The notes: generated from the sequence alone by a model not told the origin. 20,853 nt of DNA from CAYHBO01 sp964354855 (GCA_964354855.1 CAYHBO010000025.1:1-20853), one strand, 5' to 3'; counted from the stretch's first letter, positions 6,432 through 15,295 are shown. Program-made: numbers and translations.

Positions 6432-8447
6432 ATGTTTGATACAAGAAATCAGGAAGCTATAAAACCAGAAAATAATCGAGGTGGACGTGTAGATGCATCA
6501 TATTTAAAAAAAATGCATGATCTTCGTAGCCTCGTTGAAGAGAGTAAAAAATATTTCAGAAGTCCTCTCGGTGAATTTGTGTACTATCGTACGTATGCTC
6601 GCTGGATTGATGAAGAAGGTCGTCGAGAAACATGGATTGAAACGGTTGATCGTTACATGAGTTTTATGCGTGAAAATCTTGGAAATAAGCTTACACCACA
6701 AGAATATGCAGAAGTTCGTACGATGATTCTTACACAGAGCGTTGTTCCATCTATGCGTTTGTTACAGTTTGCTGGTCCTGCTGCACGTAGAACCAATGTT
6801 TGTGCGTATAATTGTTCTTTTATTGCGCCAACATGTTTGGAAGATTTTGCTGAAATTATGTATGTATCAATGTGTGGAACGGGTGTTGGGTTTTCTGTTG
6901 AAAGTAAATACATTCAAAAACTTCCCATTATTAAGCAGCAGACTGGTGAAAAATGTTCAACACATGTTATTGATGATAGCAAAGAGGGTTGGTGTCAGGC
7001 TCTAGTTGTAGGGTTAAAAACATGGTTTGATGGCAAAGACATCTCTTTTGATTATTCACAATTGAGGCCAGCAGGTGCTCGTCTTAAAACGATGGGTGGA
7101 AAAAGTTCAGGTCCTGAGCCGTTACGTGAATTGTTAACGTTTGTGCGTAGTAAAATTTTAAGTAAACAGGGACAACATCTTTCAACACTTGATGCTCATG
7201 ATATCATTTGTAAAATTGGTGAAATTGTGGTTTCTGGTGGGGTGAGAAGAAGTGCTTTGATCTCGTTGTCTGATTTACATGATTATGACTTACGTGATGC
7301 GAAGAAGGGTCAATTTTATTATGCAGAACCGCAACGTTGTCTTGCTAATAATTCTGCGGTGTATGAACGTAAACCAACGGTTGCTGAATTCCTTGATGAG
7401 TGGGTTGCTCTAGTTAAAAGTGGCTCTGGTGAACGCGGTATCTTTAATCGTGGAGGGCTTAAAAAGACGTTGCCCGCGAGAAGAGTTGAATTTTTGGGAG
7501 ACGATATTGAATCACTTGGTACGAATCCTTGTGGAGAAATTCTCTTAAAATCAAAACAATTTTGTAATCTTTCTGAAGTTATTGCTCGGCAAGAAGATGA
7601 TGAAGCATCGCTTCTAAAAAAAATAAAATACGCAACGATCTTGGGGACTTATCAATCAACACTGAGTTATTTTCCGCGTTTTTTATCTAAAGAGTGGAAA
7701 GAAAATTGTGAAAGTGAACGATTACTTGGAGTATCAATTACGGGTCAATGGGATTGTCCTGCGGTGCGCAATCCGGATACATTGAGAAAACTTAAAGAGT
7801 ATTCTATTGAAGTGAACAAAGAATATGCTGAACAATTTGGCATTAATCAATCTACTTGTATTACGTGTGTTAAGCCATCTGGTACGGTGTCCAAAGTGTT
7901 TGATACCGCTTCAGGGTTACATGCTCGACATGCACAATATTATATTCAACGTATCAGGATATCGGCTACAGACTCACTTTTTGCCATGTTAAGAGATCAA
8001 GGGGTTCCATATCATCCAGAAGTTGGACAGTCAATTGATTCTGCTACGACTTATGTTTTAGAGTTTCCGGTTAAGTCTCCTGATGGCGCAATGCTGAGCG
8101 AAAATCTTTCTGCTCTTGATCAACTTGAGTATTGGAAGATGGTTAAAGAAAATTATACTGAGCATAATCCTTCAGTTACTATTTCTGTTGGAGAAGATGA
8201 GTGGCTTTCGGTGGCTCATTGGCTCTATCAAAATTGGGATATTATCGGCGGGTTGTCTTTCCTGCCACGTAGTAATCACGTGTATAAATTAGCTCCTTAT
8301 GAAGAAATTAATGAAGCTCGTTATCATGAGTTGGCAAAAAAGCTTGAGCACATAGACTTTTCACGCATTATTTCGTATGAAATTAATGATGAGACCGAAG
8401 TAAAAAATGAGCTTGCTTGCTTTGCTGGGGCGTGTGACATTATTTAA
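6432..8447 (+). CDS. nrdJ: Adenosylcobalamin-dependent ribonucleoside-triphosphate reductase (class II)
   Basis: This enzyme makes deoxyribonucleotides from ribonucleotides using a cobalamin-generated thiyl radical, with or without oxygen. At 671 residues it is close to the short monomeric RTPR type of Lactobacillus leichmannii, and no N-terminal ATP-cone is visible. The core motif SLGTNPCGEI (361-370) carries the radical cysteine Cys367 with Asn365 and Glu369. Cys378 (QFCNLSEV) is one partner of the active-site disulfide, and Cys128 in YNCSF is the likely other. The C-terminal tail ends LACFAGACDII, with Cys663 and Cys668 in the C-x4-C arrangement that re-reduces the active site. VRRSALISLS (271-280) and KPSGTVSKVFD (481-491) are further family blocks. 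It follows the S-component gene by 34 bases with AAAGAG upstream, so one operon is likely. It ends at a shared hairpin terminator. Confidence 0.95.
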   Translation: MFDTRNQEAIKPENNRGGRVDASYLKKMHDLRSLVEESKKYFRSPLGEFVYYRTYARWIDEEGRRETWIETVDRYMSFMRENLGNKLTPQEYAEVRTMILTQSVVPSMRLLQFAGPAARRTNVCAYNCSFIAPTCLEDFAEIMYVSMCGTGVGFSVESKYIQKLPIIKQQTGEKCSTHVIDDSKEGWCQALVVGLKTWFDGKDISFDYSQLRPAGARLKTMGGKSSGPEPLRELLTFVRSKILSKQGQHLSTLDAHDIICKIGEIVVSGGVRRSALISLSDLHDYDLRDAKKGQFYYAEPQRCLANNSAVYERKPTVAEFLDEWVALVKSGSGERGIFNRGGLKKTLPARRVEFLGDDIESLGTNPCGEILLKSKQFCNLSEVIARQEDDEASLLKKIKYATILGTYQSTLSYFPRFLSKEWKENCESERLLGVSITGQWDCPAVRNPDTLRKLKEYSIEVNKEYAEQFGINQSTCITCVKPSGTVSKVFDTASGLHARHAQYYIQRIRISATDSLFAMLRDQGVPYHPEVGQSIDSATTYVLEFPVKSPDGAMLSENLSALDQLEYWKMVKENYTEHNPSVTISVGEDEWLSVAHWLYQNWDIIGGLSFLPRSNHVYKLAPYEEINEARYHELAKKLEHIDFSRIISYEINDETEVKNELACFAGACDII

Positions 8448-8452
8448 TGTTA

Positions 8453-8483
8453 TGTAAGGAGATGCTCTAAGTATCTCCTTACA
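8453..8483. terminator. Bidirectional hairpin terminator between reductase and propeller gene
   Basis: TGTAAGGAGAT (8453-8463) and ATCTCCTTACA (8473-8483) form a perfect 11-bp stem with a nine-base loop. It lies between two convergent genes, just after the reductase stop and overlapping the propeller stop codon (8479-8481). No long T-run follows on either strand, so efficiency is uncertain. Confidence 0.6.
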
Positions 8484-11400
8484 GTGCTAATCCTTCCAGA
8501 ACCCCTTTCTTGCGACTCGTATTTCCCGTGCATACAAAATTCAGTAGGTTAGATTGATGCTTAGTTAATTGTGTGATTTGGTCAGGCTTTGTAGTAAGCT
8601 TTTTCCAACCGCTTGATTCACTGAATTGGTAATATTTTTTATCTTCTCCTATGCCAAATAGGGTATCAGCTATTCCAACGAGCGATGCAAGCGTAACTTT
8701 TTGTCCGATAGGAGTTAATGGTTTCCATTCAATAAGTGCAGGTCCTGTAGAAATAGTTATCGCTTTATGTACGATGCCTTTTTCATCAAGAGCAAAAATA
8801 CCATTCTTATCTCCTTCGGTTATGAAAGTATGATTTGGATTTTTTATACTTCCATCAATGCGGGCACTTTCCCAGGTGATGCCATCAAAAAAGAAGATAC
8901 TTCCACGGTCAACAGCCCAATATTCCCCATTGCCGCGGGATAAGACTTCTGTGGTACTTGCGGGAGCTTTTTGTAAGGCATCTTTTAAGGTAAGTGGGAG
9001 AGCATCTCCACCACTAAAACGATATAGTTGTAATGAATTATTGTTTGGCGAACTATTGAAAGTTGTTGGGCATTGTCCTGCTAAAACAATATATTTTCCT
9101 GAGGAGTGCCATTGTGTACTTTTGAGAGGATATCCTAATGTTGACCAGTCACAACTGGTAAGTCCTTCAACGTTAAATTCATCAAAAAAGTAGAGACGGA
9201 ACTCATTACTTTGATTAATATTTTTATCTTTATCAGCAAGATTTGGCGATTGGCCGCCAATTGCTATGAAAAGGTTATTTGGTGACCATGAAACATCTTC
9301 TATGGCGCTTTCGTTATTTGACCATTGTCTGCTAGCTACCCCTGAAAATGATTTTTTTCCGCTATCAAATAAATAAAGATGAAATGCTCTTTTTGCGGGA
9401 ATTCCGGTACCGTCAAGGTTAGATGTCCCTCCTCCTGCAGCCAAAAACATTTTATTTGGGCTCCATGCAAGTGAGTTAATCGTTGCAGTTTCGGTTGACC
9501 ATTCTCGGTGCCAAATTTCGGTGAGCGTAGGAGGATTAAAATGATATGCTTTTAAGACCGATATTTTCTCTGTCGATTCTTTCTTGTCTTTGGATACTTT
9601 TTCTTGTGATTCAGATGGACTGCGGTCTATATGACTTCCTCCTACTGCAAGAAATATATTCCCGCTATCTTCTACCCAGGCAAGTGAATCTATTGACGCT
9701 CCAGGGTTATACGCATTTCCAGCGTACGCCGAAAGCTGTTTGGTGTCGGCATTAAACTTATAAATGCGTAGCATATTTTTATCTGCTGTATTTTGTTCAG
9801 ATGAGCTTGGATTTACCCCTCCTATGGCAAGGTAATTTCCACTAGAGCTCCAACTTAAGGTGTTAATGCAAGAATTTGCATTGCTGCCAAATGGTTGACT
9901 TACGGTCTGTTCCAGTACTTTAGTTTTTGGATCAAAGGTATAGATGTGTAAAGTTGATGAAATGGTTACTTTTTTATCGGTTATTTTTTGTTCTGTGACT
10001 GCTAATGTATTTTCATGGGGATGCCATGCTACAGCCGAAACCTCACTTGTGACATCTTTAAGAGTGCCTAACGACGCGCTGGCAATAGCGGTTAACGATG
10101 ATTTTTTTTCATCGAATGCGTAGATGCGTAGCGGGTCTATTTCATTAATTGTTTCGTTTTTATCCTTGACGGTAGGTTTAAATCCACCTACGGCTAAATA
10201 ATTGCCGGTGCTATTCCATGAAGTGCTATTGATAGGGTCAATACTGTCAGTCCAACATTTACTGGTTGCGCCTGTGAAGAAACTAGCATTTGTTTTTTTG
10301 AATCGATATAAACGAAGTTCGTGGTGACTTCCTATGTTGATGTCTTCATCTTGCAAATTGGCATTCATGCCTGAAACGGTAAGATATTCGCCATTAGGAC
10401 TCCAGTTGACGGAGGTTATCTTCCCGCCATTATCTGCCCACTCTTTACTATGAATATCATTGAGTGTAGATGTTGTACGATCAAAACGATAAATATGTAA
10501 AGCGCGTAATTTTTTGTTTGCAGCATTTCCTTTGTTAAAGTTTTCTGCATTGGTTCCGCCTGCTGCTATAAATTCACCATCTGCATTCCAAGATACGCTA
10601 TGAATAGCTTCCTGAGAAGTTGACCATTTTTTTTGAGCAACTGGTTTTAACTGTTTTTTTGCTGTATCAAAACGATAGACAAAAAGGTCATTTCCAGTTG
10701 CTTCGCTAATGCCGCCTGCGACAAGAAAAAGACTATCCGGGCTCCACGCAACAGAAGTTACTTTTGTTGGGGCTTTTGATTCTTCCATATGAGTTATCAG
10801 CGTTAGTGCTTTTTGATCAAATTTATAAATATAGAGCCCATTAGCGCTGCCAATAGCGACATGCTTCTTATCTTTTGCCCATGAGATGGCGAGTGTTGCG
10901 GCACCAACACTTTGTGTTGATGTAAGCTTGAGTCGTTGATTAGGAGAGCTTTCATTAGGGTTAAAACTAAAAACCTTTATTTCTAAGCCTGCGCTTGCAA
11001 ATGGAATATCTTGCTGTGTTGATTGAGGAAATGATCCTACGATAATTAAAAAGTTGCCATCAGGGCTCCATGAGATAGCATTGATAATGCTTCCAGGCGG
11101 CCCAATGTTAATACTTGCCATTGTATTAAGTCTTTTTTCCGGATTCTTTTGTTTAGGATTGAATGAATAAATATAAACATTACCACTGGGTTCAACGGTT
11201 TTTATTTTTTCTTGGTTGTCGGCAGAACCGCCTCCTACTGCGAGGTATCTGTCATTGTTGCTCCAAGCAACCGCATTAATGCCGTTGCTTGCTATTGACC
11301 AAAGTTGACTGGTGATGCCGATAAGGTTTGATCCATTAAATTCGTAAATGCGTAAGTTGTGGTTAGGTTTAATCGTTTCTGGGCTGTCAGTAATATTGGC

Positions 11401-12648
11401 AAATTGACCTCCTGCTGCAATATATTTTCCGTTATTACTCCAACCGGTAGTTTGTAAAACAGCTCCAAGTTTTACCCAATTTTTACTAGAGATTCCAACT
11501 AATGTTTTAATATTTTCATAGGAATTCATTTTTGTTGCTAGTCCTACCTTAGAAGGCGGGGGTGTATCAGTAAGTTGGTAAAAGCGAAATGCTGCTGTTT
11601 CTTGAATTACAGATTTGTCGTTGTCGGTTGAGTCAGGTCTTTTTCCGGTAACTACTAAAAAATCTTCTGTTGGATGCCATTTGATTTCATTGATTGGAAA
11701 GTCTCTTGTAGACCAACGTTTGCTTGCAATGCCGATTAGCCGCTCTTGATAATCTTTATGAGTAGGATTGAAATAATAAGTGCGCAGTTCATCTTGTTTA
11801 TTTATGCGAATATCTTCGTCTTTTATGTCGGGACTTTGTCCGCCTATGGCAATAAAATGACCATCATTATTCCAACTAATACTGAAAATCTCACCCTCTT
11901 TGGTTGACCACCCCTTACTTGCAATTTGGAGTAATCTATCTTGTGATTTAGCTTCAGGAGTTACTTGATATACTCTAAATTCATGGAGAGAGTTCCCTTT
12001 ATGAACGGTTTTTATTATTTCAGAGCACTTTCCTCCGGCGGCAAGATAATGATCATCAGGACTCCAGGAAACGGTATTTATCCAGTGACTTGTTTTTGTC
12101 GGCCATCCTGTGCTGGTAAGACCTGTAAGGTTAGCGGTGGCATTTTGATCAAAACTGTAGATACGTATTTCATGGTTGTTTTGAATATCTACATCTCGTA
12201 AAGCATTTTCATTGGGGTCATTTCCTCCGACAGCAAGCATGTCCCCCTTATTACTCCAAGCAACACAGTTTATTGTCTGATTCTGGCTTGACCAGGGCTT
12301 ACTTGTGATCCCCTGAAGGCGATCATAGGGTTGTTCTTTATTGGGATCAAAGGCGTAAATTCGTAATTCATTATTTTTTTCGATGGCGGTGTCTTTTTCA
12401 TTGAGATTAGGGGATACGCCTGCTACAGCCAAATAGTTTTTATGTGGGTGCCATGCGACATTTGTGATAAATCCAGAGGTTGAAGACCAACCTCGTGTAG
12501 TGCATTCTGTTAATGTTTTTTTTATTGGATTGAAGCGATATATTTTTAATTCTTGTCGTTTTCCTTGTTGATAACTTTCGTTAGTAGTTCCTCCTACTGC
12601 GAGGAAAAGATCATTGTCTTTTTTTAGCCACGAAAGGCTGTTTATCAT
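8479..12648 (-). CDS. Propeller-repeat giant protein, 3' portion (about 20 blades plus C-terminal domain)
   Basis: The open frame from its only ATG (12646-12648) gives 1389 residues. The true coding frame continues upstream to the A11 tract at 13178-13188. The sequence is a run of ~60-residue repeats with a consensus like ITSKxWS..G.INSVSWSPDGxYLAVGG....D..I....ELRIYxFD, so each repeat is one beta-propeller blade of WD40-like type. By eye, 21 blades lie downstream of the tract. The ATG falls inside the second of them (SSMINSLSW) and has no ribosome binding site, so it is not a credible natural start. After the last blade, residues ~1223-1389 form a separate domain with shorter Trp/Phe repeats (GSIFFFDGITW, YYQFSESSGWKKL) that resembles tectonin-like beta-propeller repeats. 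There is no signal peptide, because that lies in the upstream ORF (13160-15295). Ligand and function are unknown. A scaffold or binding protein outside the cell is likely. Confidence 0.85.
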   Translation of the reverse strand: MINSLSWLKKDNDLFLAVGGTTNESYQQGKRQELKIYRFNPIKKTLTECTTRGWSSTSGFITNVAWHPHKNYLAVAGVSPNLNEKDTAIEKNNELRIYAFDPNKEQPYDRLQGITSKPWSSQNQTINCVAWSNKGDMLAVGGNDPNENALRDVDIQNNHEIRIYSFDQNATANLTGLTSTGWPTKTSHWINTVSWSPDDHYLAAGGKCSEIIKTVHKGNSLHEFRVYQVTPEAKSQDRLLQIASKGWSTKEGEIFSISWNNDGHFIAIGGQSPDIKDEDIRINKQDELRTYYFNPTHKDYQERLIGIASKRWSTRDFPINEIKWHPTEDFLVVTGKRPDSTDNDKSVIQETAAFRFYQLTDTPPPSKVGLATKMNSYENIKTLVGISSKNWVKLGAVLQTTGWSNNGKYIAAGGQFANITDSPETIKPNHNLRIYEFNGSNLIGITSQLWSIASNGINAVAWSNNDRYLAVGGGSADNQEKIKTVEPSGNVYIYSFNPKQKNPEKRLNTMASINIGPPGSIINAISWSPDGNFLIIVGSFPQSTQQDIPFASAGLEIKVFSFNPNESSPNQRLKLTSTQSVGAATLAISWAKDKKHVAIGSANGLYIYKFDQKALTLITHMEESKAPTKVTSVAWSPDSLFLVAGGISEATGNDLFVYRFDTAKKQLKPVAQKKWSTSQEAIHSVSWNADGEFIAAGGTNAENFNKGNAANKKLRALHIYRFDRTTSTLNDIHSKEWADNGGKITSVNWSPNGEYLTVSGMNANLQDEDINIGSHHELRLYRFKKTNASFFTGATSKCWTDSIDPINSTSWNSTGNYLAVGGFKPTVKDKNETINEIDPLRIYAFDEKKSSLTAIASASLGTLKDVTSEVSAVAWHPHENTLAVTEQKITDKKVTISSTLHIYTFDPKTKVLEQTVSQPFGSNANSCINTLSWSSSGNYLAIGGVNPSSSEQNTADKNMLRIYKFNADTKQLSAYAGNAYNPGASIDSLAWVEDSGNIFLAVGGSHIDRSPSESQEKVSKDKKESTEKISVLKAYHFNPPTLTEIWHREWSTETATINSLAWSPNKMFLAAGGGTSNLDGTGIPAKRAFHLYLFDSGKKSFSGVASRQWSNNESAIEDVSWSPNNLFIAIGGQSPNLADKDKNINQSNEFRLYFFDEFNVEGLTSCDWSTLGYPLKSTQWHSSGKYIVLAGQCPTTFNSSPNNNSLQLYRFSGGDALPLTLKDALQKAPASTTEVLSRGNGEYWAVDRGSIFFFDGITWESARIDGSIKNPNHTFITEGDKNGIFALDEKGIVHKAITISTGPALIEWKPLTPIGQKVTLASLVGIADTLFGIGEDKKYYQFSESSGWKKLTTKPDQITQLTKHQSNLLNFVCTGNTSRKKGVLEGLAL
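8482..8982 (-). other. C-terminal tectonin-like domain of the propeller protein
   Basis: The last ~167 residues depart from the 60-residue blade pattern. They contain shorter repeats with a core like G-x-[IY]-[FY]-x-[FY]-D/E...W-[KE]-x-L (EYWAVDRGSIFFFDGITW, KYYQFSESSGWKKL). Tectonin/TECPR-type propellers use such repeats, often for glycan or lipopolysaccharide binding. The match is by eye and weak. The domain ends in a basic KK and LEGLAL tail. Confidence 0.4.
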
Positions 12649-13188
12649 GCTTGAAATATTGCCATACTGCGTACTTGTAATCCCTGTTATTGTTTTTGTT
12701 GTTTGATCGAAACGGTAAATGCGTAATGAGTGCTCCGGACTAATGGCAGTATCATTATCATTCGTGTTTGCGCCACTACCTGCAATGGCAATAAATTCAC
12801 CATCACTGCTCCATGCGCAGGTTTTAATAACATCTTCTCCAACCGTCCATGCTTTACTGGAAAGACCAAGAAGAACGTTTGATGCAATCGTTGCTTTTCT
12901 TTTCCCTAAAATTCTAACAATTTTACTTGCTGTTTGTTGTGCTACAGCTTCTTCTTGTTCTTGTTGAGAAGCACTTTTAACGGCTGTTTTTACCGGTGCG
13001 ACTGCTGGGGCGGCGGCAGCTGCTGCCGCTGATGCTGCTGATGCTGATGCTCCGGCAACAGCTGTTGTTGTTTCAGCTGTTACTGCTGTTTTTTGAGAGC
13101 TATCTACAACACTTGCCGGTTGTGCTGACCATTGTGCTACGGCTGCTGAGATGCTTGCGCTAACTCCTGGATATCCATTTTTTTTTTT
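12649..13188 (-). other. Open coding extension without a start codon: Ala-rich linker and blade 8
   Basis: Reading upstream from the ATG at 12648 in the same frame, every codon to the A11 tract is sense and none is ATG, GTG or TTG. The translation contains the rest of blade 9, a full blade 8 (SSKAWTVGEDVIKTCAWSS, then GEFIAIAGSGANTND, HSLRIYRFDQ), a Gln/Glu patch (QQEQEEAVAQQ) and an Ala/Ser/Thr/Val linker coded by GC-rich codons around 13005-13075. This is real coding sequence that a start-based gene caller would lose. It belongs to the protein that begins at 15295. Confidence 0.8.
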
Positions 13189-15295
13189 GCGCCGCCTGTG
13201 TGGCGGCTGTTTTTGACGGTGGTGGGGCTATCTTTCCAGATATGGTTGGAGTAGGTATCTGGTAAAGCCTCAGCTGATCGGTGATGCCTATGTTTATATC
13301 TTCGCGAGTGTTTGCGGCTCCTCCTCCTACTGAAAATATTGGCAATGTAGGATGCCATGCTGTTGAGAAGACAGGTGTTCCTAGAGTTGAATATGGTTTA
13401 CTGCCAAGTCCAACTAATGCATTAGTTGCTTGATTGAACGAGTAAATACGGATTTCATCTGAAGCGTTGATAGCGGTATCAGATGATGTGTTTGGATAAC
13501 TTCCACCGAGAACAATACGAGTACTTGTAGAATCCCATCCAACGCTATTAATTGGGAACCCTTGTGTCGAAAAATCTTTACTCGTGACCCCGTTAACTAA
13601 GGCCGCACCAAAAATTGATGAATTTGGTATAAAATGATAGATTCGAAATTCGTGTCCAGGATTTATGTTCGGATCGCCATTAGCGAAATTTGGATTTTCC
13701 CCTCCAACTGCAAGGAGTAGTTTATTGCTTGATGGGTCTTGAGTAAAATCAATAGAGTTTATTGGACTTCCAAAGGTTGACCAGCTTACGCTTGTTATTG
13801 CGGTAAGCGTGCTTGTTTGAGATCCTGGTAAAAATTCATAAATACGTAATCCATCAGTAACATTAATGTTAGGTTCAGCTCCTGCGTTTGGGTTTGTACC
13901 GCCTACCGCAAGAAAGATTCTATTGGATGTTGTGTCTTGAACCCATGAAACGGTGTGAATAGCGCTTCCAACGAAGGACCAGCTTTTACTGGTGACGCCA
14001 ACAAGGCGACCTTGAACTGTTGATGCGCCTGGTAAAAATTCATAGATACGTAAGCCATCGGTAGGGTTTATGTTTGTTTCTGACCCGCTATCGGGGTTTT
14101 CTCCTCCAACGGCCATAAATGTTCTACCGGTAACAGTATCTTGAATCCAATCGATGGTATTAATCGGTTCTCCACCAAGAGCCCATGTTTTACTTACAAT
14201 GCCATTAAGGATTGTTCCGTTTGCGGTTGTACTTAACTGATAAATGCGTAGTGCATCATTCTGATTAATAGTGATTCCTTGAATGCCAAGGTCTGGAATT
14301 TGTCCACCAACGGCAATATAAATACTACCAGTGGATTTAGTATTCCAGGCTATGGTTTGTATTGAGTTTTGAACGCTTGACCAACTTTGACTGGTTAGGC
14401 CGGTTAGTGTATTTGAGCTGCTACTAAATGAATATATTCTTAGCTCGTCTCCTACCGTTAAAGCGGTATCGGAACCTATGAGATCTGGACCTTTTCCGGC
14501 GGTAGCTAGAAAGTTACCATTAGAGCTCCAACTAGAAGCTAATAATGGAAATCCAACTGATGACCATGGTTTACTGGTGAGGCCGCTAATAACACTGGAG
14601 GCGGCGCTTGCAATGGCTGCTGCTGTTGGCACAATGACAGGAAGAACGGGTGCGCCAAAGGTAAAATTATTAAATTGTGTTTGTAGGCTGTTGATAGCAG
14701 CGTTGTTAACTTGATCACCATACAACATGGCATTACTGTTAACTCTAATTTGTGTAGCATTAGCAATGGTAATAGGGACAAGAGTATTTACGGTGTTATT
14801 TATATTTAAAAGGGCATTGCTATTGTTGTTTAGGCCGTAACTTAATGCATTACTCAGAGCTCTTACTAAACTTCCTCCACCACTATTTATTGAATTACTG
14901 GTGATGCGAGAAAGGTATTGTAATGCATTACTAGTGGTACGAACAAGGCCACTGATTTGATTATTGCCAGATTGGTTTGCAATGGCGTTACTATTGTTAA
15001 AAATAAGACTTAAAGGGGCTGGCGTGCCGCCCGCTCCAATAATGCTCCCTGGAGCTAAAGCAGGAGACCAGTTTGATGGATTGTTAAACTCATTTTCTTT
15101 GGTGATCGATTCTTGTGACCAGCCAATGATGCCACCAATTTGATTAAGTTTTATCATTGAGTACGGTGTACCATTAATGATAAAAGTTGAACTTCGATTG
15201 GCAAAAGTGAGCTTTGCTTCTAAAAAATTTTCACTTATTCCAATAAAAATTATTAGCAGTGACCATGTAAAAAAATATTTTTCCCTATTGTGCAT
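13160..15295 (-). CDS. Secreted propeller-repeat protein, 5' portion (signal peptide, stalk, 7 blades)
   Basis: As read it has 711 residues and ends just after the A11 tract. It starts with a signal sequence (REKYFFTWSLLIIFIGISEN) that probably leads export. Residues ~95-235 are Asn/Ser/Ala-rich with repeated S-N-A-[LIM] motifs (102, 122, 148, 159 and 187). This looks like a fibrous stalk and is followed by an Ala/Val-rich spacer. From residue 239 there are seven ~60-residue blades (LTSKPWSS...LRIYSF to LGSKPYST...LRLYQI), enough for one closed propeller. The last residues (KIAPPPSKTAATQAAQKK) begin a linker that continues in the other frame. ATG 15293-15295 is preceded by GCGGGGGG, a strong ribosome binding site. 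The read-through form would be about 2271 residues with 28 blades. The gene is divergent from another propeller gene at 15502. Confidence 0.85.
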   Translation of the reverse strand: MHNREKYFFTWSLLIIFIGISENFLEAKLTFANRSSTFIINGTPYSMIKLNQIGGIIGWSQESITKENEFNNPSNWSPALAPGSIIGAGGTPAPLSLIFNNSNAIANQSGNNQISGLVRTTSNALQYLSRITSNSINSGGGSLVRALSNALSYGLNNNSNALLNINNTVNTLVPITIANATQIRVNSNAMLYGDQVNNAAINSLQTQFNNFTFGAPVLPVIVPTAAAIASAASSVISGLTSKPWSSVGFPLLASSWSSNGNFLATAGKGPDLIGSDTALTVGDELRIYSFSSSSNTLTGLTSQSWSSVQNSIQTIAWNTKSTGSIYIAVGGQIPDLGIQGITINQNDALRIYQLSTTANGTILNGIVSKTWALGGEPINTIDWIQDTVTGRTFMAVGGENPDSGSETNINPTDGLRIYEFLPGASTVQGRLVGVTSKSWSFVGSAIHTVSWVQDTTSNRIFLAVGGTNPNAGAEPNINVTDGLRIYEFLPGSQTSTLTAITSVSWSTFGSPINSIDFTQDPSSNKLLLAVGGENPNFANGDPNINPGHEFRIYHFIPNSSIFGAALVNGVTSKDFSTQGFPINSVGWDSTSTRIVLGGSYPNTSSDTAINASDEIRIYSFNQATNALVGLGSKPYSTLGTPVFSTAWHPTLPIFSVGGGAANTREDINIGITDQLRLYQIPTPTISGKIAPPPSKTAATQAAQKKKWISRS
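13178..13188 (-). other. A11 homopolymer joining the two propeller ORFs (frameshift site)
   Basis: Eleven consecutive T on the plus strand (A11 in the mRNA). The upstream ORF reads CAA AAA AAA AAA TGG, then WISRS and stops at 13160-13162. With one A fewer (A10) or two more (A13) it reads on as Q-K-K-N-G-Y-P-G-V into the linker and the next 21 blades. A -1 shift would instead enter a third frame that stops after about a dozen codons (KMDIQELAQASQQP). Runs of nine or more A are known sites of polymerase slippage and replication slippage. Confidence 0.75.

Noticed and set aside
8479..12648. Tandem DNA repeats or a CRISPR-like array suggested by the periodic propeller gene
   Set aside because: The periodicity is at the protein level (about 60 codons); the DNA of the blades has diverged and no unit is repeated exactly.
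12687..12887. 66-codon minus-strand frame between the two propeller ORFs
   Set aside because: It overlaps blade 8 and 9 coding in another frame, and its translation shows no family resemblance.
13137..13358. 73-codon minus-strand frame crossing the A11 tract
   Set aside because: It is the third frame over the propeller and linker; its translation (RRRSRKHSRRYKHRHHR) has no blade motif and looks like a shadow. It is useful only to show that a -1 shift ends quickly.
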